A stretch of 22,873 nucleotides of DNA from Thiomargarita sp. (GCA_020721025.1 DYNO01000031.1:1-22873); one strand, 5' to 3'; numbered from the stretch's first letter, positions 15,010 to 22,436 are shown. Notes: generated by a model not told the origin, from the sequence alone. Made by a program: numbers and translations.

Positions 15010-15666
15010 ATGTACACATCACAACCACCACCTCCGCCGCGTCCGTTTCGTGGTTACGAACATATTAAACGCTATTGGGATCATAACCATAACAGCTATG
15101 TCGCGAAAATTTTGCCGGGCGAATATTACGTCACTCGTCATGGCGAAATTATGATGACTGTTGTCGGTTCCTGTGTTGCCGCGTGTATTCGTGACAGCAT
15201 CACAGGTATTGGGGGAATGAACCATTTCATGTTACCAACCAAGAGTTTAGACAGTCCGAATCATCAATGGGACGCTACCGGGGTAAATGCTGCAACACGT
15301 TATGGGAGTTATGCGATGGAACACATGATCAATGAGATTTTAAAATACGGGGGACGGCGAGAACGGTTAGAAGTCAAACTGTTTGGTGGCGGGAAGATTA
15401 TGAATAATATGGCAAATGTAGGATTACAAAATATTGAATTTGTTAAAGATTATGTCGATGTGGAGGGTTTAAATTTATTGGCGGAAGATTTAGGCGATAT
15501 TTATCCCCGCAAAATTTTATTCTATCCGACCACCGGGCGAGTGCGGGTGAAGAAACTACGGGCAATGCAACAAACGGTGTTGGAACAAGCTGTGCTGCAA
15601 CGTGAAAATGCGTACCGGCGTAGTTTGGAAAAACAACCGGTTGAAGGTGATATTGAACTGTTTTAA
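15010..15666 (+). CDS. cheD: Chemoreceptor glutamine deamidase CheD
   Basis: CheD deamidates specific glutamines of chemoreceptors to glutamate, creating methylation sites, and can be tuned by CheC or CheY. Catalytic residues are Cys55 in VVGSCVAACIRD and His72 in GGMNHFMLP. YVAKILPGEYYVTRHGE, LFGGGKIM and the HIKRYWDHNH start are typical of proteobacterial CheD, which often sits between cheR and cheB as here. I use the ATG at 15010 (218 residues). An upstream in-frame TTG at 14971 would add 13 residues that look non-homologous. Neither start has a clear ribosome site. A proline run follows the start. Confidence 0.92.
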   Translation: MYTSQPPPPPRPFRGYEHIKRYWDHNHNSYVAKILPGEYYVTRHGEIMMTVVGSCVAACIRDSITGIGGMNHFMLPTKSLDSPNHQWDATGVNAATRYGSYAMEHMINEILKYGGRRERLEVKLFGGGKIMNNMANVGLQNIEFVKDYVDVEGLNLLAEDLGDIYPRKILFYPTTGRVRVKKLRAMQQTVLEQAVLQRENAYRRSLEKQPVEGDIELF

Positions 15667-15791
15667 CTGTCTGGACTCAGATTCATTGGATTTTCATGAT
15701 GTCATCGTTCGGATAGTTTTAAAATTTTATTGAGATTTCAACCGATTGATAATTTGTTAGATTCTATTAGATAAAAAGGAACAGTATTCTG

Positions 15792-16949
15792 GTGGCAAAG
15801 ATTAAGGTACTGATTATTGATGATTCGGCATTGATTCGACAGATGCTCACTAAAATTTTCGATACCACGGACGATATCGAAGTGGTGGGGACGGCTGCCG
15901 ACCCTTACATTGCTCGAGAAAAGATTAAAAAGCTCAATCCGGACGTTTTAACCTTGGATGTCGAAATGCCGCGTATGGATGGTCTGGCTTTCCTGAGCAA
16001 TTTGATGCGATTACGTCCGATGCCAGTGGTCATGATATCGGCTTTAACCCAAAAGGGTGCGGATATCACCTTGCAAGCCCTAGAATATGGTGCGATTGAT
16101 TTTATTACCAAGCCGCAATTAGATATTTCTCAAACTTTTGACAATTATTCATCTGAAATCGTTGCTAAAATTCGGATTGCCGCGCGGGCTCAAGTGCGTC
16201 CTTTATCCGATAATTCGTCTGTGAGAACGGTCAAAGATAGAACTGAAAAAACCGAGAAAACATTACTCGAATTGAGCGCGCATAAAATTCCGCCGAAATA
16301 TTCCGCCGACGTGATTTTGGGTTCCACCGCGACACTCCATAAACATTTTAAAACAACTGATAAAATTATTGCCATTGGTGCATCCACCGGTGGGACTGAA
16401 GCCATTAAAATGGTGCTGAAATATATGCCTGCCAGTTCTCCTGGAATCGTGATCAGTCAACATATTCCCGCAGCATTTAGCTACTCCTTTGCGATGCGGA
16501 TGAATCAAGTTTCTGCCATGACCGTATCGGAAGCGGAGGATGGCAAGGCGATTTTACCGGGACATGTGTATATTGCGCCGGGAAATCAACACTTATTGGT
16601 CGAACGCGATGGCGCGCGTTATGTCAGTCGGTTGCACGAAGGAAATCCCGTTAATCGGCACCGTCCTTCGGTCGATGTCTTATTTCGGTCGATGGCACAA
16701 AATGTTGGTCCTAATGGAATTGGTGTGATTTTAACCGGCATGGGCGATGATGGGGCGCGCGGCATGAAGGAAATGCACGAAGCAGGGGCGGTAACCGTTG
16801 CCCAAGATGAATATAGCAGTGTGGTATGGGGAATGCCGGGCGAAGCGGTCAAACATGGTGGGGTGGATTTTATTCTGCCATTGCACGAAATTGCTCCCAA
16901 ATTAATTAGCTTATATCATATTGATTCTGCATTTGTTTCCCACAAATAG
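15792..16949 (+). CDS. cheB: Chemotaxis response regulator protein-glutamate methylesterase CheB
   Basis: CheB removes methyl groups from chemoreceptors when phosphorylated by CheA. The 385 residues comprise a receiver domain (1-125) with the acidic pair Asp10-Asp11, phospho-acceptor Asp56 in LTLDVEMPRMDG, and Lys107. A linker spans about 135-190 and is longer than usual, charged and Lys/Glu-rich. The methylesterase domain (191-375) has the Ser-His-Asp triad: Ser198 in IGASTGGTEAI, His224 in VISQHIPAAFS and Asp320 in LTGMGDDGARGM. The start is GTG at 15792 with AAGGA 11 bases upstream. It closes the STAS-cheR-cheD-cheB cluster, with a 125-bp gap after cheD. CheA, CheW and CheY are not present here. 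Confidence 0.96.
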   Translation: MAKIKVLIIDDSALIRQMLTKIFDTTDDIEVVGTAADPYIAREKIKKLNPDVLTLDVEMPRMDGLAFLSNLMRLRPMPVVMISALTQKGADITLQALEYGAIDFITKPQLDISQTFDNYSSEIVAKIRIAARAQVRPLSDNSSVRTVKDRTEKTEKTLLELSAHKIPPKYSADVILGSTATLHKHFKTTDKIIAIGASTGGTEAIKMVLKYMPASSPGIVISQHIPAAFSYSFAMRMNQVSAMTVSEAEDGKAILPGHVYIAPGNQHLLVERDGARYVSRLHEGNPVNRHRPSVDVLFRSMAQNVGPNGIGVILTGMGDDGARGMKEMHEAGAVTVAQDEYSSVVWGMPGEAVKHGGVDFILPLHEIAPKLISLYHIDSAFVSHK

Positions 16950-16993
16950 CGAGCTACGAATCGTTTTTCATTGCAATCAATCAACAATAAACC

Positions 16994-17002
16994 TGTTATA
17001 AT
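16994..17002 (+). promoter_or_regulatory. Extended -10 promoter of ndk
   Basis: TGTTATAAT is a perfect extended -10 (TGnTATAAT) 33 bases before the ndk ATG. A partial -35 (TTGCAA, 16971-16976) is 20 bases upstream. Confidence 0.55.
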
Positions 17003-17034
17003 TCACAATTTTCGATTTCACGGAGTTTTTCAAT

Positions 17035-17466
17035 ATGACGATAGAACGTACCTTATCAATTATTAAACCTGACGCAGTGGCTAAAAATGTGATCGGTGAA
17101 ATTTATGCACGGTTTGAAAAAGCCGGCTTGAAGGTCATCGCAGCAAAAATGTTGCACTTGAGCCGTTCACAAGCGGAAGGGTTTTATGCAGTGCATAAGG
17201 AACGCCCGTTTTTCAAAGATTTAGTCGATTTTATGATCACCGGTCCCGTGATGGTACAAGTTTTAGAAGGGGAAAATGCTGTCCTTGCACATCGTGATGT
17301 CATGGGTGCGACTGATCCCAAAAAAGCAGCACCGGGAACCATTCGTGCCGATTTTGCCCAAAGTATTGATGAAAACGCAGTGCACGGTTCCGATAGTTTA
17401 GAAAATGCGGGCATTGAAATGGCTTATTTTTTCAGTGCGACTGAAATTTGTCCGCGGACTCGTTAA
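17035..17466 (+). CDS. ndk: Nucleoside diphosphate kinase
   Basis: Ndk equilibrates nucleoside di- and triphosphates by a phosphohistidine intermediate. The 143 residues equal the bacterial norm. The N-terminus TIERTLSIIKPDAVAKN, the ATDPKKAAPGTIRADF segment and the active-site ENAVHGSDS (His117) are all textbook. GGAG lies 9 bases before the ATG and an extended -10 promoter is just upstream. In many gammaproteobacteria ndk precedes rlmN and pilF; here it is followed by a terminator-like hairpin and repeats, so it is transcribed alone. Confidence 0.98.
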   Translation: MTIERTLSIIKPDAVAKNVIGEIYARFEKAGLKVIAAKMLHLSRSQAEGFYAVHKERPFFKDLVDFMITGPVMVQVLEGENAVLAHRDVMGATDPKKAAPGTIRADFAQSIDENAVHGSDSLENAGIEMAYFFSATEICPRTR

Positions 17467-17492
17467 AATCTTGTCTGAACCTTCATTTGCTT

Positions 17493-17537
17493 AATTAACA
17501 TAATTATCTTAATAAACAATAAATTATGTTAATTTTT
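17493..17537 (+). terminator. Probable intrinsic terminator after ndk
   Basis: AATTAACATAATT (17493-17505) and AATTATGTTAATT (17522-17534) form a perfect 13-bp stem with a 16-nt loop, followed by TTT. The stem is AT-rich, so it may be a weak terminator. Confidence 0.5.
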
Positions 17538-17716
17538 CTCGTTCCCATGCGCCGGCGTGGGAATGCCGTCCAGACGCGCCAGCGTCATGTGTGACAATTC
17601 CTAACTCATTGCTTTTTATCATATTGATGAAAAATTGTTGTTCCGTTGAGATGAAGAAATGGATACACATGATTGAACTCATCAAATTTGAACCGCTGGC
17701 GCATGGGAACGAGGAA
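17538..17716. repeat. Cloverleaf-like repeat, copy 2 (right arm shortened)
   Basis: The left arm (17538-17590) starts CTCGTTCCCATGCGCCGGCG and contains TTCCCA/TGGGAA and GACGC/GCGTC hairpins. The interior matches copy 1, including the 23-nt identical block (17673-17695). The right arm is reduced to CTGGCGCATGGGAACGAGG, losing its middle. Compared with copy 1, the TTCCAA/TTGGAA stem has become TTCCCA/TGGGAA, a compensatory change. Confidence 0.75.
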
Positions 17717-17718
17717 AC

Positions 17719-17805
17719 ATGGTAAAAAGCAATCAGTTAAAAATCATCACTCGTGACGCTGGCGCGTCTGGACTGCATTCCCACGCGGCGCATGGGAACG
17801 AGGAA
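17719..17805. repeat. Cloverleaf-like repeat, inverted partial copy 3
   Basis: Read on the minus strand this is the left arm plus the start of the interior of the family: CTCGTTCCCATGCGCCGCG, then the GACGC/GCGTC hairpin, ACGAGTGATGATTTTTAAC and TGATTGCTTTTTA. It abuts copy 2 tail to tail. Confidence 0.72.
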
Positions 17806-17841
17806 AATAACTTTAAACTTCATAGAGAATGTGTATCCAAC

Positions 17842-17890
17842 TTCTTTTACAGCCTCAGCGCATGGGAACGAGGAACTGTTTGTTTTATTT
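17842..17890. repeat. MITE end joined to a right-end fragment of the repeat
   Basis: TTCTTTTACAGCCTC (17842-17856) equals the last 15 bases of the element at 561-659. It is followed at once by AGCGCATGGGAACGAGGAAC and TGTTTGTTTTATTT, the right end of the cloverleaf-like repeat. The other MITE end is not found, so this is a decayed insertion. Confidence 0.6.
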
Positions 17891-17949
17891 AATAAAAAAC
17901 TACCGCATCATTGTTTTGTGAAGTTTGATTACTTAAAAACCAGATAAAC

Positions 17950-18531
17950 ATGAACGAATACCTACTGATTTTTGTTAGCACCGTCTTGGTCAATAATTTT
18001 GTGTTGGCTAAATTTTTGGGATTATGCCCCTTCATGAGCGTTTCGACCAAGTTAGAAACCGCAACGGGCATGGGTTTAGCGACAACCTTTGTATTGACAT
18101 TATCCTCAATCACCAGTTATTTGACCAATGAATTTTTATTAGTCCCGCTGGAAATTGAATTTTTACGCACCCTTGCATTTATTTTAATCATCGCGGTCGT
18201 GGTGCAATTCACCGAGATGGTGGTGCATAAAACCAGTCCGATTTTATATCAAGCACTGGGAATTTTTCTACCGCTGATCACGACAAATTGTGCAGTATTG
18301 GGTGTGGCATTGCTGAATGTGCAAGCGAAATATAACTTTTTAGAATCAACCGTGTATGGATTTGGCGCGGCGGTGGGATTTTCACTGGTCTTGATTTTAT
18401 TCGCGGCAATTCGCGAGCGGGTGGCAGTGGCGGATGTTCCCTCAATTTTTAAAGGCGCGCCGATCACTTTAGTGACAGCGGGAATTATGTCGATGGCGTT
18501 TATGGGATTTACAGGATTGGTCAAATTGTAA
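17950..18531 (+). CDS. rsxA: Ion-translocating electron transport complex subunit RsxA/RnfA
   Basis: RsxA/RnfA is an integral inner-membrane subunit of the Rnf/Rsx complex, which couples ferredoxin/NADH electron transfer to ion movement, and in E. coli keeps SoxR reduced. The 193 residues and six hydrophobic helices are standard. LVNNFVLAKFLGLCPFMSVS (about 14-33) and LPLITTNCAVLGVALL (about 107-122) carry the paired Cys-containing signatures of RnfA/RnfE. The gene normally starts an rsxABCDGE operon. Here it is followed after about 100 bp by a gene on the opposite strand, so the remaining subunits must be elsewhere or missing. It is preceded by a repeat array and lacks a clear ribosome site. 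Confidence 0.95.
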   Translation: MNEYLLIFVSTVLVNNFVLAKFLGLCPFMSVSTKLETATGMGLATTFVLTLSSITSYLTNEFLLVPLEIEFLRTLAFILIIAVVVQFTEMVVHKTSPILYQALGIFLPLITTNCAVLGVALLNVQAKYNFLESTVYGFGAAVGFSLVLILFAAIRERVAVADVPSIFKGAPITLVTAGIMSMAFMGFTGLVKL

Positions 18532-18636
18532 GCGAGAATATTTATTTGAATTGATTAAAAAAAGGGTAGTGGTCAGTTGTCAGCGTCATCTCTCAAGGCA
18601 TCTAAAAATTCTGGCAAATTTGACCCTACCATTTTT

Positions 18637-19617
18637 TTACCACCAGACCATCACTTGATTGCGTCCAGCTTGTCTGGCAGCGTTTAACATCACTTCCGCC
18701 CGTCGCACAATTTCTTCTTTCGACAACTCGCGCCGTTCCTTCTCCTCATTGGTTTTCTCATCCAACGTAATATCCATATTATTCGCAATACCGATGCTTA
18801 AAGTGACTTTAAACGGCAAACCTTGTAACGTGGTGAACACATGATATTCGCAACGTTGCCGAATCCGCTCGGCGAGAATATATGCACCATCAACATTGGT
18901 ATTTGGCAATAAAATGACGAATTGTTCATTTTCATAACGGCTGGCGATGTCAATTTCCTTACGCACCGAATTTCCCACCAGTTCCGCTACTTCTTGCAAA
19001 ATCCGACTGGCTTCCTGTAATCCGCATGACTCATTGATTTGCTTGAAATGATCCACGTCAATCATCAACAATGACAATAAACCCCCATGGCGGCGTACTC
19101 GCACCACTTCCTCTTGTAATCGTTTTTCAAGATAACGCTGGGTGTATAAACCTGTAAATGTGTCGATATTTGCCAATTGATAAAGGACATCATTTTCTTC
19201 TGCTAATTGCAGGGCGGCAGCGATTAAGTTGCGGATAATGTTCATGGATTGGATACGACAATCGGACAACGGAATGCCTTTCTGCTGCATAATGACGGCG
19301 ATTCCTATCAATTGTTTCATATCATTAAAAAGCGGCAAGCATAAACAATCTTGTCCATTTTGGATTTTTTCTATTAGGGGGATAGGCAAAGAATCAATGA
19401 CCGCACCAGAATATGTTCCCATTTGTTTGGTTAGTATCACTTTTTCCAATGCCGTCCCTTTGGCAAAAATAGGTTTTTCAGGAAATAGGAATTTTCCTTT
19501 ATTCAACCCACCTAACACTTTGTTAATTTGATTATTTTTAACACCAAAAATGGCAACTTGTTCGCTATAGCCCAAATCAGCTAATGTGCTGAGTGCTTGT
19601 CTAATAAGCTGTTCCAT
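18637..19617 (-). CDS. GAF-like/GGDEF protein with degenerate active site
   Basis: 326 residues. The N-terminal part (about 15-140) has a GAF-like pattern ending in a helix (RNLIAAALQLAEENDVL). The GGDEF domain follows (about 150-326), with NIDTFTGLYTQRYLEKRL, MIDVDHFKQINE (185-196) and TLSIGIA. The signature loop is RYENEQF (227-233) where active diguanylate cyclases have RYGG(D/E)EF: both glycines and the second acidic residue are lost. The Arg of the inhibitory RxxD site also appears to be Lys. It is probably not a cyclase and may act as a c-di-GMP or GTP sensor or protein-interaction module. I chose the ATG at 19617, with GGAG 7 bases upstream, over a TTG four codons earlier. It is convergent with rsxA. 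Confidence 0.85.
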   Translation of the reverse strand: MEQLIRQALSTLADLGYSEQVAIFGVKNNQINKVLGGLNKGKFLFPEKPIFAKGTALEKVILTKQMGTYSGAVIDSLPIPLIEKIQNGQDCLCLPLFNDMKQLIGIAVIMQQKGIPLSDCRIQSMNIIRNLIAAALQLAEENDVLYQLANIDTFTGLYTQRYLEKRLQEEVVRVRRHGGLLSLLMIDVDHFKQINESCGLQEASRILQEVAELVGNSVRKEIDIASRYENEQFVILLPNTNVDGAYILAERIRQRCEYHVFTTLQGLPFKVTLSIGIANNMDITLDEKTNEEKERRELSKEEIVRRAEVMLNAARQAGRNQVMVWW

Positions 19618-20089
19618 TGTTATCTCCAAAACCTACTCGAATATGACTTTAAAACCTCGTGTATGACTGGTCATGACACACCGTGACTTCTTGGAAAATA
19701 GCACAGAAGCATATCAATGAAAGAGCAGTTTTCATGCCGAAATATTGAATTATCATTGATTAATCGCGCTCATCACAGCTAACTGCCTACCAGCCTTCTC
19801 AAATTTATTCACGAGACTGTTTCACACCAAAATAACAATTTTTTGTGGAGTTTGATACGCAGTAACGATATGAAACTTATTTTTTAATGAATTTTCAACC
19901 GAACTCAGCGTAACATCACAAGATGAGTAGCATCATAACAAAAACGACGACGATGAGTTTTTTCTCGACCCTGCTCGATACTGCGAAGCTAAAATGATTA
20001 TCGCTAAATAAGCTATCGCAAACAATTAACTGGTAGAATGAACAGATTGTGTTATAGCCTTCAAGAAAATTAAATCAGTGGAGTTCTCA
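19618..20089. other. Intergenic region between divergent genes
   Basis: About 470 bp between the GGDEF gene (minus) and the acidic protein gene (plus), holding promoters for both. ATGAC-TG-GTCAT (19663-19674) is a small inverted repeat close to the GGDEF start and could be an operator. No reading frame or RNA gene is recognisable. Confidence 0.4.
20031..20039 (+). promoter_or_regulatory. Extended -10 promoter of the acidic hypothetical gene
   Basis: TGGTAGAAT (identical to the site at 10942-10950) lies 50 bases before the ATG. No good -35 is seen. Confidence 0.45.
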
Positions 20090-20617
20090 ATGTTTGAAGA
20101 TCGAGTGCGGTACATTATTGAAGAGAAGTTTGTTGATCTCGTGGGCAACGTGATTGATGAATTGCGAAATTTGCCGATCCAGAGTTTGCAAGAAAATACG
20201 CATTCGCCTTTTGACAATGTGTGGGATTCGTTTGTGGATCAGTTGCAGCAGGAAGATGATAATCCTGATGATAGCGTTTTTACGAATGCAATCACGGGAA
20301 TTTGTCAACAATCGGTAGAAACGCTGAGTTTTACTGAATTAAAATTGCTGTGGTTGATCACTGAAGGCTGTTTGGCATGGCAGGGTGAGGATGTTTTTCC
20401 AGAAATCGAAAAAATTGCACAAGATGTTGCTGAGGAATTGTTTTCGTGGATAGAACAGGAAGCCGAAGAGCCTGAGTTTGATGATGAATATGAAGAAGCG
20501 GAGTATGAAGAAGATGACTCGGAAGAATTTGATGATGAGCCTGAATATGAAGAAGAATATGACGAATATCCGCCAACGTATTATCAAGAAGAACAGGTCA
20601 AGAAAACTCGTCATTAG
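20090..20617 (+). CDS. Hypothetical protein with acidic C-terminal tail
   Basis: I do not recognise this 175-residue protein. Residues 1-125 look like a compact helical domain (MFEDRVRYIIEEKFVDLVG, TLSFTELKLLWLITEGCLAW). From about residue 126 to 165 the sequence is almost only Glu, Asp, Tyr and Pro (repeats like EYEE and DEYEE), ending in a basic KKTRH. No signal peptide or membrane helix is present, so it is predicted cytosolic. The strongly acidic tail could mimic DNA or bind basic proteins, but that is speculation. The ATG at 20090 has GGAG 7 bases upstream and is preferred over a GTG four codons earlier. It is monocistronic as far as can be seen. Confidence 0.75.
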   Translation: MFEDRVRYIIEEKFVDLVGNVIDELRNLPIQSLQENTHSPFDNVWDSFVDQLQQEDDNPDDSVFTNAITGICQQSVETLSFTELKLLWLITEGCLAWQGEDVFPEIEKIAQDVAEELFSWIEQEAEEPEFDDEYEEAEYEEDDSEEFDDEPEYEEEYDEYPPTYYQEEQVKKTRH

Positions 20618-20660
20618 ACCTCTTTGTGCTCCGTCCTGTAACTAATAGACTGATTTAAAG
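20618..20660. other. Short spacer after the acidic-protein gene
   Basis: Nothing recognisable. It leads into the hairpin element at 20661, which might affect mRNA ends. Confidence 0.3.
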
Positions 20661-20763
20661 CAATATAGAACCGGTTTGGCATCCTTAAAACTGAACAAGT
20701 CCATAACCAAACAGGAATGACTTAATCCACTCCGTTTAAAGATATCAAATCGGTTCTATAGTG
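20661..20763. repeat. 103-bp inverted-repeat (hairpin/MITE-like) element
   Basis: TATAGAACCGGTTTG (20664-20678) and CAAATCGGTTCTATA (20746-20760) are inverted repeats with one mismatch that would be a G-U pair in RNA. The pairing extends with further wobble or mismatch to 20661-20683 and 20741-20763. The 57-nt interior has no frame. It is distinct in sequence from both other repeat families in the window. Confidence 0.6.
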
Positions 20764-20790
20764 TTCCTAAATTGTTTATAGATTTGTCGA

Positions 20791-20988
20791 TTGACAACCA
20801 CTATTGTATAATTGGGTTAAATTAAAAAATCTTACAAATGATTTAAAGTAGCGGATTAAGCGATGTTACTTGCACACAAGGTTGACAACTATCACTAATT
20901 TTACTATGATTTATTCTGGTTTATTATGAAACAGACGTGTTATTAGCACATAAAATAGAACTACGTCCCACACCGGTTGCATCATGAC
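20791..20988 (+). pseudogene. Two tandem 5'-end remnants of tnpB (IS200/IS605 family)
   Basis: The ATG at 20863 encodes MLLAHKVDNYH and stops. Fifty-odd bases on, a GTG at 20938 encodes VLLAHKIELRPTPVAS and stops. Both match the start of the tnpB gene at the left end of the window (MLLAHKVELRPKP). Each remnant is preceded by TTGACAAC (20791 and 20882), as is the left copy (402). The second remnant begins inside the first, in the codons for V-D, suggesting a nested insertion. TTGACA (20882-20887), 17 bases, then TATGAT (20905-20910) forms a near-perfect promoter for the second remnant. The rest of both genes is gone. Confidence 0.6.
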
Positions 20989-21207
20989 AGATGAAAATTT
21001 GTGAGATGGCAGTTCCCACGACTGATAGCAAGCTCATTATCATTGTTTCTGTTTAGAATTGCAAAACAAAAGGTGAAGTAACAGGGATATTAAATATTTA
21101 TACCACTTATTTGACAACACTTCACGCGACGTAATTCATCATAAATCAGAATGAATCGTAGTAAAATGAGTGATTGTTGTCAACCCAACAGCCTTAAGAA
21201 TACTTCC
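20989..21207. other. Spacer before nadC
   Basis: No gene or structure that I can name. An AAAAGGTGAAG at about 21068 resembles a ribosome site but no good frame follows. In-frame ATGs at 21151 and 21166 could extend nadC upstream. Confidence 0.35.
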
Positions 21208-22044
21208 ATGAGCAAATTTCCCCTACCTGATGACGTTACTGAAGTTGTAAGACGTTCGTTACTTGAAGATATTGGCACCGGAGACATCACTGCCCAACTC
21301 ATTCCAGTGACGACAATGGCTAAGGCACAGGTAATTAGTCGAGAAGCTGCAATATTGTGTGGTACTGCGTGGTTTGACGAAGTTTATCAACAAGTTAATC
21401 CAGCAACTGAGGTGATCTGGTATGCTCAAGATGGTGATTTGGTGCAACCAAAACAGGTACTCTGTGAAGTGAGTGGTGACGCACGTACTTTGTTGACAGG
21501 TGAACGTAATGGATTGAATTTTTTACAATTACTCTCCGGTGTGGCAACCCAGACCTACCGTTTTGTCCAAACTCTCCAAGGGAGTAAAACCCAGATTTTA
21601 GACACACGTAAAACTTTGCCCGGTTTGAGAAAAGCTCAAAAATACGCGGTACGGTGTGGTGGTGGCAAGAACCATCGGATGGGATTGTATGATGCGTTTT
21701 TAATCAAAGAAAATCATATCCTTGCCGCGGGTTCTATCACTCAAGCCGTGCAAAATGCTCGTCAACTTGCGCCCCATTTACCAATCGAGGTGGAAGTAGA
21801 AACCTTAGTGCAAATCGAAGAAGCCTTGCAAGCCAATGTCGAAAGTTTACTATTGGATAATTTTAATTTGGATATGCTGAAAGAAGCAGTGCGTTTAGTC
21901 GGTGGTCGCGCCACATTAGAAGCCTCTGGCGGAATTACGCTACAATCGGTGAAGATTATTGCTGAAACGGGGATTAATTTTATTTCGGTGGGCTCATTGA
22001 CCAAGGATGTGAAAGCCATCGATTTGTCAATGAGAATGCTCTAA
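21208..22044 (+). CDS. nadC: Nicotinate-nucleotide pyrophosphorylase (carboxylating)
   Basis: NadC (quinolinate phosphoribosyltransferase) makes nicotinate mononucleotide from quinolinate and PRPP in de novo NAD synthesis. With the ATG at 21208 the protein has 278 residues, close to the family (about 280-297). GTGDITAQLIP (23-33), the binding stretch LDTRKTLPGLRKAQKYAV (131-148), GGGKNHRMGLYDAFLIKENH (151-170), EVEVETL, LLLDNF, LEASGGI and FISVGSLT are all in place. An in-frame ATG at 21151 would add 19 residues without family resemblance. No candidate start has a good ribosome site. No nadA or nadB is present. It converges on ssrA with an 18-bp gap. Confidence 0.95.
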   Translation: MSKFPLPDDVTEVVRRSLLEDIGTGDITAQLIPVTTMAKAQVISREAAILCGTAWFDEVYQQVNPATEVIWYAQDGDLVQPKQVLCEVSGDARTLLTGERNGLNFLQLLSGVATQTYRFVQTLQGSKTQILDTRKTLPGLRKAQKYAVRCGGGKNHRMGLYDAFLIKENHILAAGSITQAVQNARQLAPHLPIEVEVETLVQIEEALQANVESLLLDNFNLDMLKEAVRLVGGRATLEASGGITLQSVKIIAETGINFISVGSLTKDVKAIDLSMRML

Positions 22045-22062
22045 AAAATCTTTAAAAAAGGG

Positions 22063-22415
22063 TGGTGGAGGCGGCGGGAGTTGAACCCGCGTCCGCAAGC
22101 CCTATGCCTTCAGCTCTACATGTTTAGCCAAGTCTTTAATTTAACCGATAGCATTCCGACTGGCAAGCCTGTCTAGCGGTGAGTCTAGTGAGTTTTAGCA
22201 GATTTGCCCTAGACATAACATTTCTGCGAGTATATGAGAAGTTACCCCTAAAGCTAAGTGCATACACACAGCTTAACCCAGAGGCTGGCTAATTAAGCAG
22301 CCAGTGCGTAGTTGTCGTCGTTGGCAACTAAATATTTTGCAAATGATTAACGAGATGTCTGCCTCTCGACATGCACTTCCAGATTCGCGACCCACGTCGA
22401 AGCCAATGCGCCCCC
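22063..22415 (-). ncRNA. ssrA: Transfer-messenger RNA (tmRNA)
   Basis: tmRNA rescues stalled ribosomes with SmpB. On the minus strand the 5' end is GGGGGCG (22415-22409), followed by the conserved TTGGCTTCGACG-like stretch. The 3' end is the T arm GCGGGTTCAACTCCCGC, then CGCCTCC, A and an encoded CCA (22065-22063). The acceptor stem pairs GGGGGCG with CGCCTCC (one G-U). The tag frame starts at GCC (22325) and reads ANDDNYALAA followed by TAA (22295-22293). E. coli has ANDENYALAA. Length is 353 nt, normal for the one-piece form. A T-rich run just beyond the 3' end (22062-22041) may terminate transcription, though no hairpin other than the RNA's own 3' end is seen. Confidence 0.95.
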
Positions 22416-22436
22416 AAGTAGCGATTCAGATTGACC

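Noticed and set aside
18553..18637. Bidirectional terminator between rsxA and the GGDEF gene
   Set aside because: A7-GGGTAG and CTACC-A-T7 could pair, but the loop of about 60 bases and a bulge make it unconvincing.
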